From Burkholderia sp. NRF60-BP8 (lineage in GTDB: Bacteria > Pseudomonadota > Gammaproteobacteria > Burkholderiales > Burkholderiaceae), in contig NZ_CP013372.1 in the NCBI RefSeq assembly GCF_001522585.2, forward strand, positions 558,001 through 622,000: a stretch of 64,000 bases of DNA. The letters are read 5' to 3'. The position numbers and the translations under genes were made by a program. Position 1 is the stretch's first letter, and every line of letters begins with the position of its first letter. Under the pieces are notes generated by a model, which worked only from the letters and a program-made list of their open reading frames with translations, ran no database searches and had not been told where the DNA came from. Shown one piece after another: positions 1 to 6,902 of this stretch.

Positions 1-208
1 CGGGAATGAACGCCCCGCCCGGCGCGAGCGGCAGGGCCGCGAACGGCGCGAGCGCGGCGAAGATCGCGGCCGAGACGAGTACCGTCGCGAGCGCGAGCCG
101 CCGCTCGCGCCGGCCCGGCGGCAGCGACGACATGAACAGGCGCGACGTGTCCGGATCGTCGTCGTCCGGCGGCGGCGGTGCGGGCGGGAGGCGGAAGGTG
201 GCCGTCAT
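1..208 (-). CDS. Sensor histidine kinase with N-terminal MASE4-like membrane domain, partial
   Basis: Only the first 69 codons are present; the gene runs off the left edge of the window. The start ATG overlaps the stop of the upstream response regulator (ATGA, positions 205-208), so the two are translationally coupled. The visible protein has a Pro/Asp-rich cytoplasmic head, then an Arg-rich stretch, then the first hydrophobic segment (LALATVLVSAAIFAALAPFA) followed by LPLAPGGAFIP. That pattern is what I know from MASE4-type integral membrane sensor domains at the front of histidine kinases. The kinase core itself is outside the window, so the kinase call rests on the MASE4 pattern plus the coupled response regulator. 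Confidence 0.6.
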   Translation of the reverse strand, partial: MTATFRLPPAPPPPDDDDPDTSRLFMSSLPPGRRERRLALATVLVSAAIFAALAPFAALPLAPGGAFIP

Positions 209-852
209 GCGTCGTCGGCGTCGAAGTCGAGATCGTGCCGCACCGCGTAGCGGATCAGTGCGGCTTCGTGCGGCAGCGCCATCTTCTCGAGAATCCGCGT
301 CTTGTACGTGCTGACCGTCTTCGCGCTCAGCGCGAGTTCGGACGCGATCTGCGTGACGGTCTGGCCCGCGACGATACGGTGCATCACGTCGAGCTCGCGC
401 GCGGACAGTCGCTCGTGCGGCAGCGTCTGAGCCGGCTCGCGCAGCGTGTGAGCGAGGCTTTCGGCCGCGGACGGGCTCACGTAGACGCCGCCCGCCGCCA
501 CCCTGCCGACGGCCTCGACGAGCTCGGTGGTCGCACTGTCTTTCGTCAGGTAGCCGGTGGCGCCGGCCTTGAACGCGCGCGCCGCGTACTGGGTTTCCGC
601 GTGCATCGTCAACACCAGCGTGCGCAGCGACGGCGCATGACGCCTGACCAGCCGGATCAGCTCGATGCCGGTCGGTGCGGGCATCGACAGGTCGAGCAGC
701 AGCACGTCGGCGGCGGCGCGCTCGGCCAGCGCGAGCGTGCCCGCGCCGTCGCTCGCCTCGCCGACGATCTCGAAACCGCCGGCCCGCTCCAGGATGTGAC
801 GCAGCCCGTCCCGCATGACTGCGTGATCGTCAGCCAGAATTACCCTGATCAT
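205..852 (-). CDS. NarL/FixJ-type response regulator
   Basis: A 215-residue two-domain response regulator. The receiver domain (about residues 1-120) has the acidic pair D8/D9, the phospho-acceptor D54 in VLLLDLSMP and K104 in GYLTKDS. The C-terminal LuxR-type helix-turn-helix (about 148-205) reads LSARELDVMHRIVAGQT with the recognition segment SAKTVSTYKTRI. It is followed in the same operon by the partial MASE4 sensor kinase with a 4-base overlap, so the pair forms one two-component system. The target genes cannot be told from the window. A GGAAG element sits just before the ATG. Confidence 0.93.
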   Translation of the reverse strand: MIRVILADDHAVMRDGLRHILERAGGFEIVGEASDGAGTLALAERAAADVLLLDLSMPAPTGIELIRLVRRHAPSLRTLVLTMHAETQYAARAFKAGATGYLTKDSATTELVEAVGRVAAGGVYVSPSAAESLAHTLREPAQTLPHERLSARELDVMHRIVAGQTVTQIASELALSAKTVSTYKTRILEKMALPHEAALIRYAVRHDLDFDADDA

Positions 853-1178
853 CTTCCAGCGATCCTCTTCGGGATGACGCCGCGAATTGCTGTTCGGGTT
901 GTCGCCGCGGCCGTTCTTCCGATCAATATATGCCCCCGAACCCGAAAACGGTACGCGTTCGCGAAATTTTCGGGATGGTTGATCGCGGACTGTGCACCGC
1001 GGCGAAATAATTCACGGGAAAGCATACCGTGTGCAGCCCATGCGAATCAGGGTATTCCCGGTGGTCGTTGCAGCCCACGCGGGCTTGCGCGGCAGCGCCG
1101 GAACCACCCCGCGAACCGTTCCGATTCGGGACTAAACTGGTGCCCGATGCCGTCTGCGCGAACCGAGGAGCCCCTGCG
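853..1178. promoter_or_regulatory. Divergent intergenic region with CCCGAAAA/TTTTCGGG inverted repeat
   Basis: A 326-base gap between the leftward two-component operon and the rightward small HExxH gene. It contains a perfect 8-base inverted repeat, CCCGAAAA at 941-948 and TTTTCGGG at 967-974, separated by 18 bases and lying about 90-120 bases upstream of the response-regulator start. This could be an operator. A TAAACT sequence about 45 bases before the rightward gene could be its -10 element, but no convincing -35 is seen. No open frame here looks like a real gene. Confidence 0.35.
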
Positions 1179-1631
1179 ATGATCGATCTTGCCGATATCC
1201 TGCCGTCCGCATTGCCCGCCGCCGTCGCGTGGGCCGAAGCGGAGGCGGTGCGCGGGCTCGCGCTGGGGGCGCCGCTGACGCTGGCGCAAGCGGACGACGC
1301 GCGCACGGTGGGCGTCGTGCAACCGGACCGGATCCGCGTGGTGGCGGTCGACCGCATGCCGTTTCCCGACACGCCGACGCTCGCGGCGATCGCCCGCGAC
1401 ACGGGGCTGCTGTCGCCCGGGACGATCGGCCTCACGCTCGGTCACGCGGTGTACGTGCTGCGCGGGCAGGACACACGCCGCCTGCTGACGCACGAATTCC
1501 GGCACGTGCATCAATACGAGGCCGCCGGCTCGATCGGCGCGTTTCTTGCGCGCTATCTGCACGAGATCGCGACGGTCGGCTACCACGACGCACCGCTCGA
1601 GGCCGACGCGCGGCAACACGAGTTCGATTGA
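1179..1631 (+). CDS. Small putative metallopeptidase-like protein (HExxH)
   Basis: A 150-residue protein of unknown function. The start chosen is the ATG at 1179, preceded by GAGGAG; the open frame extends further up but without coding character. The C-terminal half holds H105-E106-F-R-H109 followed by VHQYE, and a glutamate at E141 (PLEADAR) that could be a third zinc ligand. This resembles the HExxHxxQ pattern of DUF4157-like zinc peptidase-like domains. There is no signal peptide or membrane segment. Activity is not shown; it could be a degenerate or purely structural member. It stands alone between the two-component genes and the DedA gene. Confidence 0.65.
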   Translation: MIDLADILPSALPAAVAWAEAEAVRGLALGAPLTLAQADDARTVGVVQPDRIRVVAVDRMPFPDTPTLAAIARDTGLLSPGTIGLTLGHAVYVLRGQDTRRLLTHEFRHVHQYEAAGSIGAFLARYLHEIATVGYHDAPLEADARQHEFD

Positions 1632-1737
1632 TCCCTGACCCCGCCACCGGCGAGCGTGCGCATGTCGCGATGAACGTATCCGATCCCCCTGCCGGCCCGC
1701 CGTTCGCGCACCGGGCCGCCCCGTCCGGGAGTGTGCG

Positions 1738-3756
1738 ATGAGCGACACGATCCACGCGTGGATCGGCGCGATCGGCGCGCATCCGCTGCTCGTGCTGGCG
1801 ATCGTGTTCGTGGCCGCCTGCGCCGAGGCGATCGCGCTGATCGGCACGATCGTGCCGGCCGGCGCCGTGATGTTCGCGGCCGGTGCGTTGATCGGCGCGG
1901 GCGCGCTCGACGCATGGGCGACGATCGGCGTCGCGGCCGTCGGCGCGGTGATCGGCGACGGGATCAGCTACGAACTCGGGCGGCGTTACCGCGGGATGAT
2001 CCGCAATGCGTGGACGCGCTTCGGCTATGCGAGCGCCTACGCGCGCGGCGAGGAGTTCGTGCTGCGTCACGGGATGAAGAGCATCGTGCTCGCGCGCTTT
2101 CTCGCGCCGGTGCGTGCAGTCGTGCCGGTCGTCGTCGGCTGTGCGACGCTGCCGCGCCGGTCGTTCTATCCGGTCAACGTGATCTCGGCGCTCGTGTGGG
2201 CGCCTGTCCACATCGCACCCGGCATCCTGTTCGGCGCGTCGGCCGCGCTCGCCGCAGCGATCAGCGTGCGGGTCGCCGCGATCCTGCTGGTCGTGGCCGC
2301 GCTGGTCGCGCTTGTGTGGATCGGCGTGCGCGTCGCGCTGCGGCGCGGCTGGCCGTTGTTGCGCCGCGCGCTCGCCGAAGCCGTGCATGCATGCGCGCGC
2401 CGCTGGCCGCGGTTCGGCGCGCGGTTGCACGACGGCATCGCGTACCTGCGCGGGTTGCCGGGCGCGGTGCCCGTGCTCGCGCTGTTGTTCATCGGCTGCG
2501 TGTGGCTGTTCGCGGGGATCGTGCAGGACGTCGTCGCGAACGATCCGCTGATGCATGCGGACATCGCGCTGTATGCGTTCCTGCAGAACCTGCGCACGCC
2601 GCCCGCGGACGCCGCGATGAGTGCGCTCGCCATCCTGCATGGACACGACACGGGGCTGATCGTCGCGGCCGCGTTGCTCGTCTGGCTGATGATCCATCGC
2701 TGCTGGCTGACGGCCGCATGGTGGCTCGCGACGGTCGGCGTCGCCGTCGTGCTCGTGCCGGCGTTCGGCGCGGGCGTGCCCGGCGCGACGCCCGCGAGCC
2801 TGCCGCCCGGTGCGCTGCACGTGCCGCTGCCCGATGCCGACGCCGCCTTCGCGATCCTCGCGAGCAGCGGCCTCGGCTGGCTGCTCACGCGCGACCGGCC
2901 CGCGCTGTGGCGCATTCCGGTCGTGACGGCGGTCGTGCTGTGGATCGTGCTCGGCGGCTTCGCGCGGCTGTACGTCGGCGATACCTGGCTGTCGGGCCTG
3001 CTGGGCGGATGGAGCCTCGGGCTCGCGTGGTTCGCGTTGCTCGCCGGCGCCTATGCGTACTGGCGCGTGCGCGAGCACGTGCAGCCGCGCGGCGCGCTCG
3101 TCGCGGTCGTCGTCGTGCTCGCGACGGCCGGCGTATGGACGGTGCCCGCGCAATGGCAGCGCGATCGCGCGGCGCGTCCGCATGTCGGCGATGTGGTCGC
3201 GATGACCGTCGACCAGTGGCTGCGCGGCGGGTGGCAGCGCGTGCCGACGCGGCGCACCGAGATCGGCGGCGACCGCGAGGAATATCTGCCGCTGCAATGG
3301 AGCGCGACGTCGGACACGCTCGTCCGTCATCTCGCGCAGGCCGGCTGGCAGCGCGCGACGCCGTGGTCGCCGGCCACCGCGCTGCGCTGGCTGGCGCCGC
3401 AGGCGCCCGTCGACACGCTGCCCGTGCTGCCGCGCTACACGCATGGCGAAAGCACGCGGCGCGTGTTCGTCCGCGTCGATCCGGCCCACCCGGAAAGCCG
3501 CTTCGTGCTGCGGCTGTGGCGTTATCCGTACGTGTTGCAGGATGCGCTCGGCATGCGGCCGCTGTGGTACGGCGCGCTGTATCGCGAAACGCTGCGCCGG
3601 CCGGCGCGGCTGATGACGCTCGTGCACACGACGACGATCGACGATGCGGCGGCGATTGCGCACGCGCTGGCGGTCGAGCCGACGATCGCACATCGGCCGG
3701 CGGGGACGACGGCCGGGCCGGACGAGATGTTGCTGGTCTGGATGGTGACGCCGTGA
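1738..3756 (+). CDS. DedA / PAP2-like / LssY C-terminal fusion membrane protein
   Basis: A 672-residue polytopic inner-membrane protein with three parts. Residues about 30-170 are a DedA (VTT/SNARE-associated) domain with the conserved stretch HGMKSIVLARFLAPVRAVVP. About 230-440 is a PAP2-like multi-helix domain. About 480-665 is an LssY C-terminal domain with FVRVDPAHPESRFVLRLWRYPYVLQD. DedA proteins are linked to lipid scrambling or undecaprenyl-phosphate recycling, and PAP2 domains to lipid phosphate hydrolysis. Here the PAP2 catalytic motifs look lost: PSGH is replaced by PDAD, and the SR-H-D motif by ARLYVGDTWLSGLLGG. A scaffold or transport role therefore seems more likely than hydrolysis. 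GGGAG lies 10 bases before the start. Confidence 0.88.
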   Translation: MSDTIHAWIGAIGAHPLLVLAIVFVAACAEAIALIGTIVPAGAVMFAAGALIGAGALDAWATIGVAAVGAVIGDGISYELGRRYRGMIRNAWTRFGYASAYARGEEFVLRHGMKSIVLARFLAPVRAVVPVVVGCATLPRRSFYPVNVISALVWAPVHIAPGILFGASAALAAAISVRVAAILLVVAALVALVWIGVRVALRRGWPLLRRALAEAVHACARRWPRFGARLHDGIAYLRGLPGAVPVLALLFIGCVWLFAGIVQDVVANDPLMHADIALYAFLQNLRTPPADAAMSALAILHGHDTGLIVAAALLVWLMIHRCWLTAAWWLATVGVAVVLVPAFGAGVPGATPASLPPGALHVPLPDADAAFAILASSGLGWLLTRDRPALWRIPVVTAVVLWIVLGGFARLYVGDTWLSGLLGGWSLGLAWFALLAGAYAYWRVREHVQPRGALVAVVVVLATAGVWTVPAQWQRDRAARPHVGDVVAMTVDQWLRGGWQRVPTRRTEIGGDREEYLPLQWSATSDTLVRHLAQAGWQRATPWSPATALRWLAPQAPVDTLPVLPRYTHGESTRRVFVRVDPAHPESRFVLRLWRYPYVLQDALGMRPLWYGALYRETLRRPARLMTLVHTTTIDDAAAIAHALAVEPTIAHRPAGTTAGPDEMLLVWMVTP

Positions 3757-3781
3757 ATGGGCAGGGCGTGACGTACGCCTC

Positions 3782-4111
3782 TTACGCGTGCGACGGCTGC
3801 GCGGGCACGACGGACAGGCGCAGGCCGACGGTCTTGAGCACCGCGAGCAGGGTTTTCAGCGTCGGGTTGCCGCTCGGGGACAGCGTGCGATACAGCGATT
3901 CGCGGCTGATGCCGGCCTCGGCCGCGACGGCGCCGAGCCCGCCGTACGCTTCCGCGACCGTGCGCAGCGCGAGCAGACCGGCCGCGCGGTTCTCCGGATC
4001 GTCGAGCGATTCCATCGCGACGCGCAGATAGGCGACCGCGAGCTCGCGATCGGCGCCGAGTTCGGCGACTTCCGCGTCGTGGTGCGATACCGCGCCTTTG
4101 AGCTTGTTCAT
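3782..4111 (-). CDS. Addiction-module antidote protein, HigA-like (COG3636 type)
   Basis: A 109-residue antitoxin. The start at 4111 (MNKLKGAVSHHD) overlaps the last four bases of the toxin gene (ATGA), which fixes it over longer in-frame upstream readings. The N-terminal part is acidic and helical. The C-terminal part is a Cro/C1-type helix-turn-helix with GLGAVAAEAGISRESLYRTLS followed by GNPTLKTLLAVLKTVGLRLSV, the standard pattern of this antidote family. It should bind and neutralise the upstream toxin and repress the operon. Toxin-first order is usual for this COG3657/COG3636 type. It converges with the DedA gene. Confidence 0.9.
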   Translation of the reverse strand: MNKLKGAVSHHDAEVAELGADRELAVAYLRVAMESLDDPENRAAGLLALRTVAEAYGGLGAVAAEAGISRESLYRTLSPSGNPTLKTLLAVLKTVGLRLSVVPAQPSHA

Positions 4112-4440
4112 GTTTGCCTCCGTTTCCAGTTCGACCAGTGTTCCTTCGCGCGCCTGATGTCGTCGGACTGACCGGCCTTGTCGCCGCCGGACAGCAGCAA
4201 CACCAAGGCGCCGCCGTACCGACCGAAATACACGCGGTAGCCGGCGCCGACATGGACGCGCAGTTCGATCACGCCTTCGCCGACCGGCTCGCAGTCGCCG
4301 AAATTGCCGGCCTGCACACGGCGCAGGCGCTCGCGGATTCGTGCCTGCGCGAGCTTGTCGCGCACGGCGTTCAGCCATTCGGTGAAAGGCTCGCGACCGT
4401 CGTCGCGCTGATAGCGAAGCAGTTCGAACCTGGAGGGCAT
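4108..4440 (-). CDS. Type II toxin, RelE/ParE superfamily (Gp49/HigB-like)
   Basis: A 110-residue basic protein of the phage-derived Gp49-like/HigB group: it begins with FELLRYQRDDGREPFTEWLNAVRDKLAQA, has REPF-W near the front, RIRERLRRVQAGNFGD in the middle and GYRVYFGRYGGALVLLLSGGDK toward the end. Family members are ribosome-dependent mRNases or related inhibitors; here that is inferred from family only. The protein begins directly at an operator-like palindrome with no room for a ribosome-binding site, suggesting leaderless translation. It overlaps the antitoxin by four bases. Confidence 0.88.
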   Translation of the reverse strand: MPSRFELLRYQRDDGREPFTEWLNAVRDKLAQARIRERLRRVQAGNFGDCEPVGEGVIELRVHVGAGYRVYFGRYGGALVLLLSGGDKAGQSDDIRRAKEHWSNWKRRQT

Positions 4441-4459
4441 TGTAACTTATAAACTACAA
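4440..4459 (-). promoter_or_regulatory. Toxin-antitoxin operator/promoter palindrome
   Basis: A 20-base near-palindrome (TTGTA...TACAA outer arms, central TTATAA) ends at the toxin start codon. Read on the minus strand it contains TATAAG, a good -10 hexamer, six bases before the ATG. Transcription would thus begin at or next to the start codon. The symmetry suits autorepression by the HigA-like antitoxin. No clear -35 hexamer is visible. Confidence 0.5.
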
Positions 4460-4649
4460 AGAAGTAAATGGAGCGAGACGGTTCGCATCGCAATGGCTGG
4501 GTGGCCGACGCGCATGCGGCGTCGCCATGGCTCGGGATGTCAGGGCATGGCGCTCGCTTCCCGGCCGACGATCATTCTTTCATCCGGTATGGCGCGTGAC
4601 GATTCGGCCAAACGGCCGGTATCGATGGGGCGATGAAGGGGCGCGCGCC

Positions 4650-4751
4650 GTGGCCGAGCGGCTCGGCTTCGGCGATCTGTCGAGCTTCTCGCAGGCGTCC
4701 ACGCGCTGACACGGCGTGCCGCCGGGCGCATATCGCAGCGCAGCGCGGCGC
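4650..4751 (+). pseudogene. Remnant of an AraC-family regulator C-terminus
   Basis: In one frame the bases encode VAERLGFGDLSSFSQAS-TR, then a TGA stop at 4707-4709, then HGVPPGAYRSAARRG. This is the second helix-turn-helix end of AraC regulators, normally VAERLGF-D-SSFSQAFKRWTG-SPGAYR. The Trp of KRW is replaced by TGA and the preceding Phe-Lys by Ser-Thr. No convincing upstream AraC sequence in frame is present, so this is a decayed tail. It is the only recognisable content of the 4460-4843 gap. Confidence 0.6.
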
Positions 4752-4843
4752 GGCGCGGCGGGCAGGCGACCCGCGACGAATCGCGGTACGATCGCTCGTT
4801 TGCCCGTCTTGCCTGTCTACATCACCGTCACGAGAGCCCCCGC

Positions 4844-5353
4844 ATGATCACGATCCGCCCGATGACCGACGACGATTTCGCGCGCTTCTGGCCGACCTAT
4901 CGCGCCGTCGTCGCTGCTCAGGAAACCTATGCATTCGATCCCGACCCGACGCCGGAAGCGGCGCGCGCACTGTGGCTCGACGCGCCGCTCTGCACGTGGA
5001 TCGCCGAGGAGGACGGCGTGGTGCTCGGCTCGTATTACCTGAAGGCGAACGCGGCCGGCCCCGGCAAGCACGTGAGCAACTGCGGCTACATGGTGAGCGA
5101 GGCCGCGCGCGGACGCGGCCTCGCGCGCCTGATGTGCGAGCACTCGCAGCAAGTGGCGCGCGAGCGCGGTTTTCTCGCGATGCAGTTCAATTCGGTGGTC
5201 GCGACGAACGAGGTCGCGGTCGCGCTGTGGCAGAAGCTGGGATTCGAGATCGTCGGCCGGCTGCCGCGCGCATACCGTCACGCGCGGCTCGGCTTCGTCG
5301 ACTGCTTCGTGATGTTCAAGTGGCTCGGCGACGCGGCGGCCGCCGAAGCCTGA
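4844..5353 (+). CDS. GNAT family N-acetyltransferase
   Basis: A 169-residue single-domain acetyltransferase starting MITIRPMTDDDFARFWPTYRAV. The acetyl-CoA-binding motif A is visible around residues 80-100 as GYMVSEAARGRGLARLMCEHSQ (V-x-E-AARGRGLAR), and the later NEVAVALWQKLGFEIVGRLPRAYRH gives the NxxAxxLWxKLGF signature of the C-terminal half. The substrate is unknown; the motifs resemble small-molecule or L-amino-acid acetyltransferases. It is transcribed alone and converges with the M29-like gene. Confidence 0.9.
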   Translation: MITIRPMTDDDFARFWPTYRAVVAAQETYAFDPDPTPEAARALWLDAPLCTWIAEEDGVVLGSYYLKANAAGPGKHVSNCGYMVSEAARGRGLARLMCEHSQQVARERGFLAMQFNSVVATNEVAVALWQKLGFEIVGRLPRAYRHARLGFVDCFVMFKWLGDAAAAEA

Positions 5354-5369
5354 GCAATCCGCCGCTGCG

Positions 5370-6323
5370 TCAGACGGCGAACGCGCCGTCGAACACGATC
5401 CGTTCGTCGAATGCGAGCGTGCCGCGCGCGAAGATCAGGTCGAGATGGTGGCTGCCGTTTTCGCCGCCGCCAAGCCCCAGATGCAGCCCCGGATGGCGTT
5501 CCTCGAACCCCGCGTTGCGGCCGTACAGGCCGCGTATGCCGAGGTTCGTGCCGATGCCGAATTCCTCGATCCGCCGGTGATTCGCGTGCCGGTCGAGATA
5601 GGTCGAGAAATCGCGCCGGAAGCCCGCATCGTCGGTGTCGAAATCGACGATCGTGCTGTGTTCTACATGCAGCGTCGCGAGCCGCTCGGCCACCTTGTAC
5701 TTGATCGCGAACGGCACGGTGCCGAGAAACGTGCCGCTGAACACGACCGAGCCGTTGAGGTCGGTCACGTGCGTCGCGATCTCGCCGGGCACGACGTCGA
5801 GGTTGCCCATGCCGTCCACGCTCGTCCATTTCTGGTCGGGCGCGAGCGAGCCCGTCAGCGCGTTGCCGGCTTCGTCGACGAAGCGGATCTGCGACGCGCG
5901 TGCGGCGGCCTCGATCAGCCGGCCGTTGCGTGCGGCGATGTCGTCGAGCGATTCGGCGAACGCCTCGTCGAGATGCGGGCCGTAATCCTTGAACAAAACC
6001 GACTTGCTCCAGTGCTCGACGATCGCGGGGCGGATCGCGGCGAGGAACGGCGGCCCGCTCGGCGACGGCGTCGGCAGGCACGACGAGTCGTACAGCAGCA
6101 CGAACAGGTCGGCGTCGACGAGCGCGGCGGCGATGTCGGCGGGCGGGGTGCTTTCGAGGCAGAGGGTGGTCGCGGCGAGCGAGTCGGGCAGGGCGGAAAA
6201 GGCGCGCAACGCGACGTCGCGATTGCGGGTGTCGTAGCCGACCAGCAGTTTTCCCGATTCGCCGCGTGTCAGCTTGTCGCGCAGCGCCGGGTGAAAGCCG
6301 AGCGCGCGGTGCAGGTTCAGCAT
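5370..6323 (-). CDS. M29 aminopeptidase / NicX-like enzyme
   Basis: A 317-residue protein beginning MLNLHRALGFHPALRDKLTR. The N-terminal half is an alpha/beta region (KLLVGYDTRNRDVALRAFSAL ... ALVDADLFVLLYDSSC). The C-terminal half carries the pattern expected for metal binding in the M29/NicX fold: EEFGIGTNLGIRG, ERHPGLHLGLGGG, and SHHLDLIFARGTLAFDE with a His-x-Asp. Family members are metallo-aminopeptidases or 2,5-dihydroxypyridine dioxygenases. The substrate here is unknown. It lies 58 bases downstream of a 40-residue peptide gene on the same strand, with a 24-base palindrome in between. CCGGAGAT precedes the ATG. The peptide may be its substrate, which is inference only. Confidence 0.75.
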   Translation of the reverse strand: MLNLHRALGFHPALRDKLTRGESGKLLVGYDTRNRDVALRAFSALPDSLAATTLCLESTPPADIAAALVDADLFVLLYDSSCLPTPSPSGPPFLAAIRPAIVEHWSKSVLFKDYGPHLDEAFAESLDDIAARNGRLIEAAARASQIRFVDEAGNALTGSLAPDQKWTSVDGMGNLDVVPGEIATHVTDLNGSVVFSGTFLGTVPFAIKYKVAERLATLHVEHSTIVDFDTDDAGFRRDFSTYLDRHANHRRIEEFGIGTNLGIRGLYGRNAGFEERHPGLHLGLGGGENGSHHLDLIFARGTLAFDERIVFDGAFAV

Positions 6324-6340
6324 GCGTATCTCCGGAAGCG

Positions 6341-6364
6341 GCGGAAGGGCCGCGGCCCTTCCGC
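6341..6364 (-). other. Perfect intercistronic hairpin between peptide gene and M29-like gene
   Basis: A 24-base perfect palindrome with left arm GCGGAAGGGCCG and right arm its exact complement. It sits between the stop of the 40-residue peptide (6382) and the ribosome-binding site of the M29-like gene (start 6323). No U-run follows in the direction of transcription, so it looks more like an mRNA processing, stabilising or partial-attenuation structure than a full terminator. Confidence 0.55.
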
Positions 6365-6381
6365 GAGAACGGGTGGCCCGC

Positions 6382-6504
6382 TCAGACCGGCCAGAGCGCG
6401 GTGCCGAACGGCACCACGGCGTCCTCGACCATCATGTCGACGGCCTCGGGGTGCGTGTCTTCCTGCATCCAGTCAAGCAATTCGATCTGCCGAGTTTCCT
6501 GCAT
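6382..6504 (-). CDS. 40-residue peptide, possible precursor or small regulator
   Basis: A 40-residue open frame with ATG at 6504, preceded by AGGAGAATTGAC (strong ribosome-binding site with good spacing). The peptide begins MQETRQIELLDWMQED, is acidic and Met-rich in the middle (HPEAVDMMVEDA), and ends in the non-acidic hydrophobic tail VVPFGTALWPV. A charged amphipathic front and a short distinct C-terminal tail is the layout of many ribosomal peptide precursors, but no known class is matched. It is followed by the hairpin at 6341-6364 and the M29-like gene, so the two are probably one transcript. It could instead be a small partner subunit. Confidence 0.6.
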   Translation of the reverse strand: MQETRQIELLDWMQEDTHPEAVDMMVEDAVVPFGTALWPV

Positions 6505-6902
6505 GTCAATTCTCCTGTGGTGAACATGAGTGATTCAACATGAAAGCGCGGCAAAAATATTGCCGCTCCTCGTTCCGGATTTTGTGAATACCGGACGAGT
6601 GGCGTCGATATTAGTCTGGTGAATTTGCGAATGCAATGTGCTGCAATGTTTTTAGCCATGACGTGCTAAACACGGGTCAATGGCGGTTCATATATTGGAA
6701 AAACCGGATAAAACGAGCGACGGATCGCGCATCATTTTTTTATTTGAAGAAATCCGGATCGACGAAATCAATCAGGTTATTTTTAATTTGAATTCAATTG
6801 CCAGGATTGATGCGCTTTATGTCATTCGAGAAAAACGCGTGCGCGATCGCCTCGCGCTCGAACCGGTCCGCCGATTCATGTGTCACGCAGCCGATCCGCA
6901 CG
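6505..6902. promoter_or_regulatory. AT-rich intergenic region with two inverted repeats
   Basis: A 398-base gap, markedly more AT-rich than its surroundings, between the 40-residue peptide gene and the end of the Lrp gene (both minus strand). A perfect repeat GCGGCAA-aaata-TTGCCGC lies at 6548-6566, about 45 bases upstream of the peptide ATG. A second, TCCGG/CCGGA spaced by 12 bases, is at 6574-6595. These could be operators, perhaps for the adjacent Lrp-type regulator, which prefers AT-rich targets. A rightward open frame starting at 6680 was considered and not called. Confidence 0.4.

Noticed and set aside
1432..3693. Leftward open frame of about 750 codons
   Set aside because: Antisense to the DedA fusion gene; Arg/His/Gln-rich composition shows it is a shadow frame.
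6382..6504. Assigning the 40-residue peptide to a known RiPP class
   Set aside because: No modification enzyme of a known class is adjacent and the sequence matches no leader I recognise; described only as a possible precursor.
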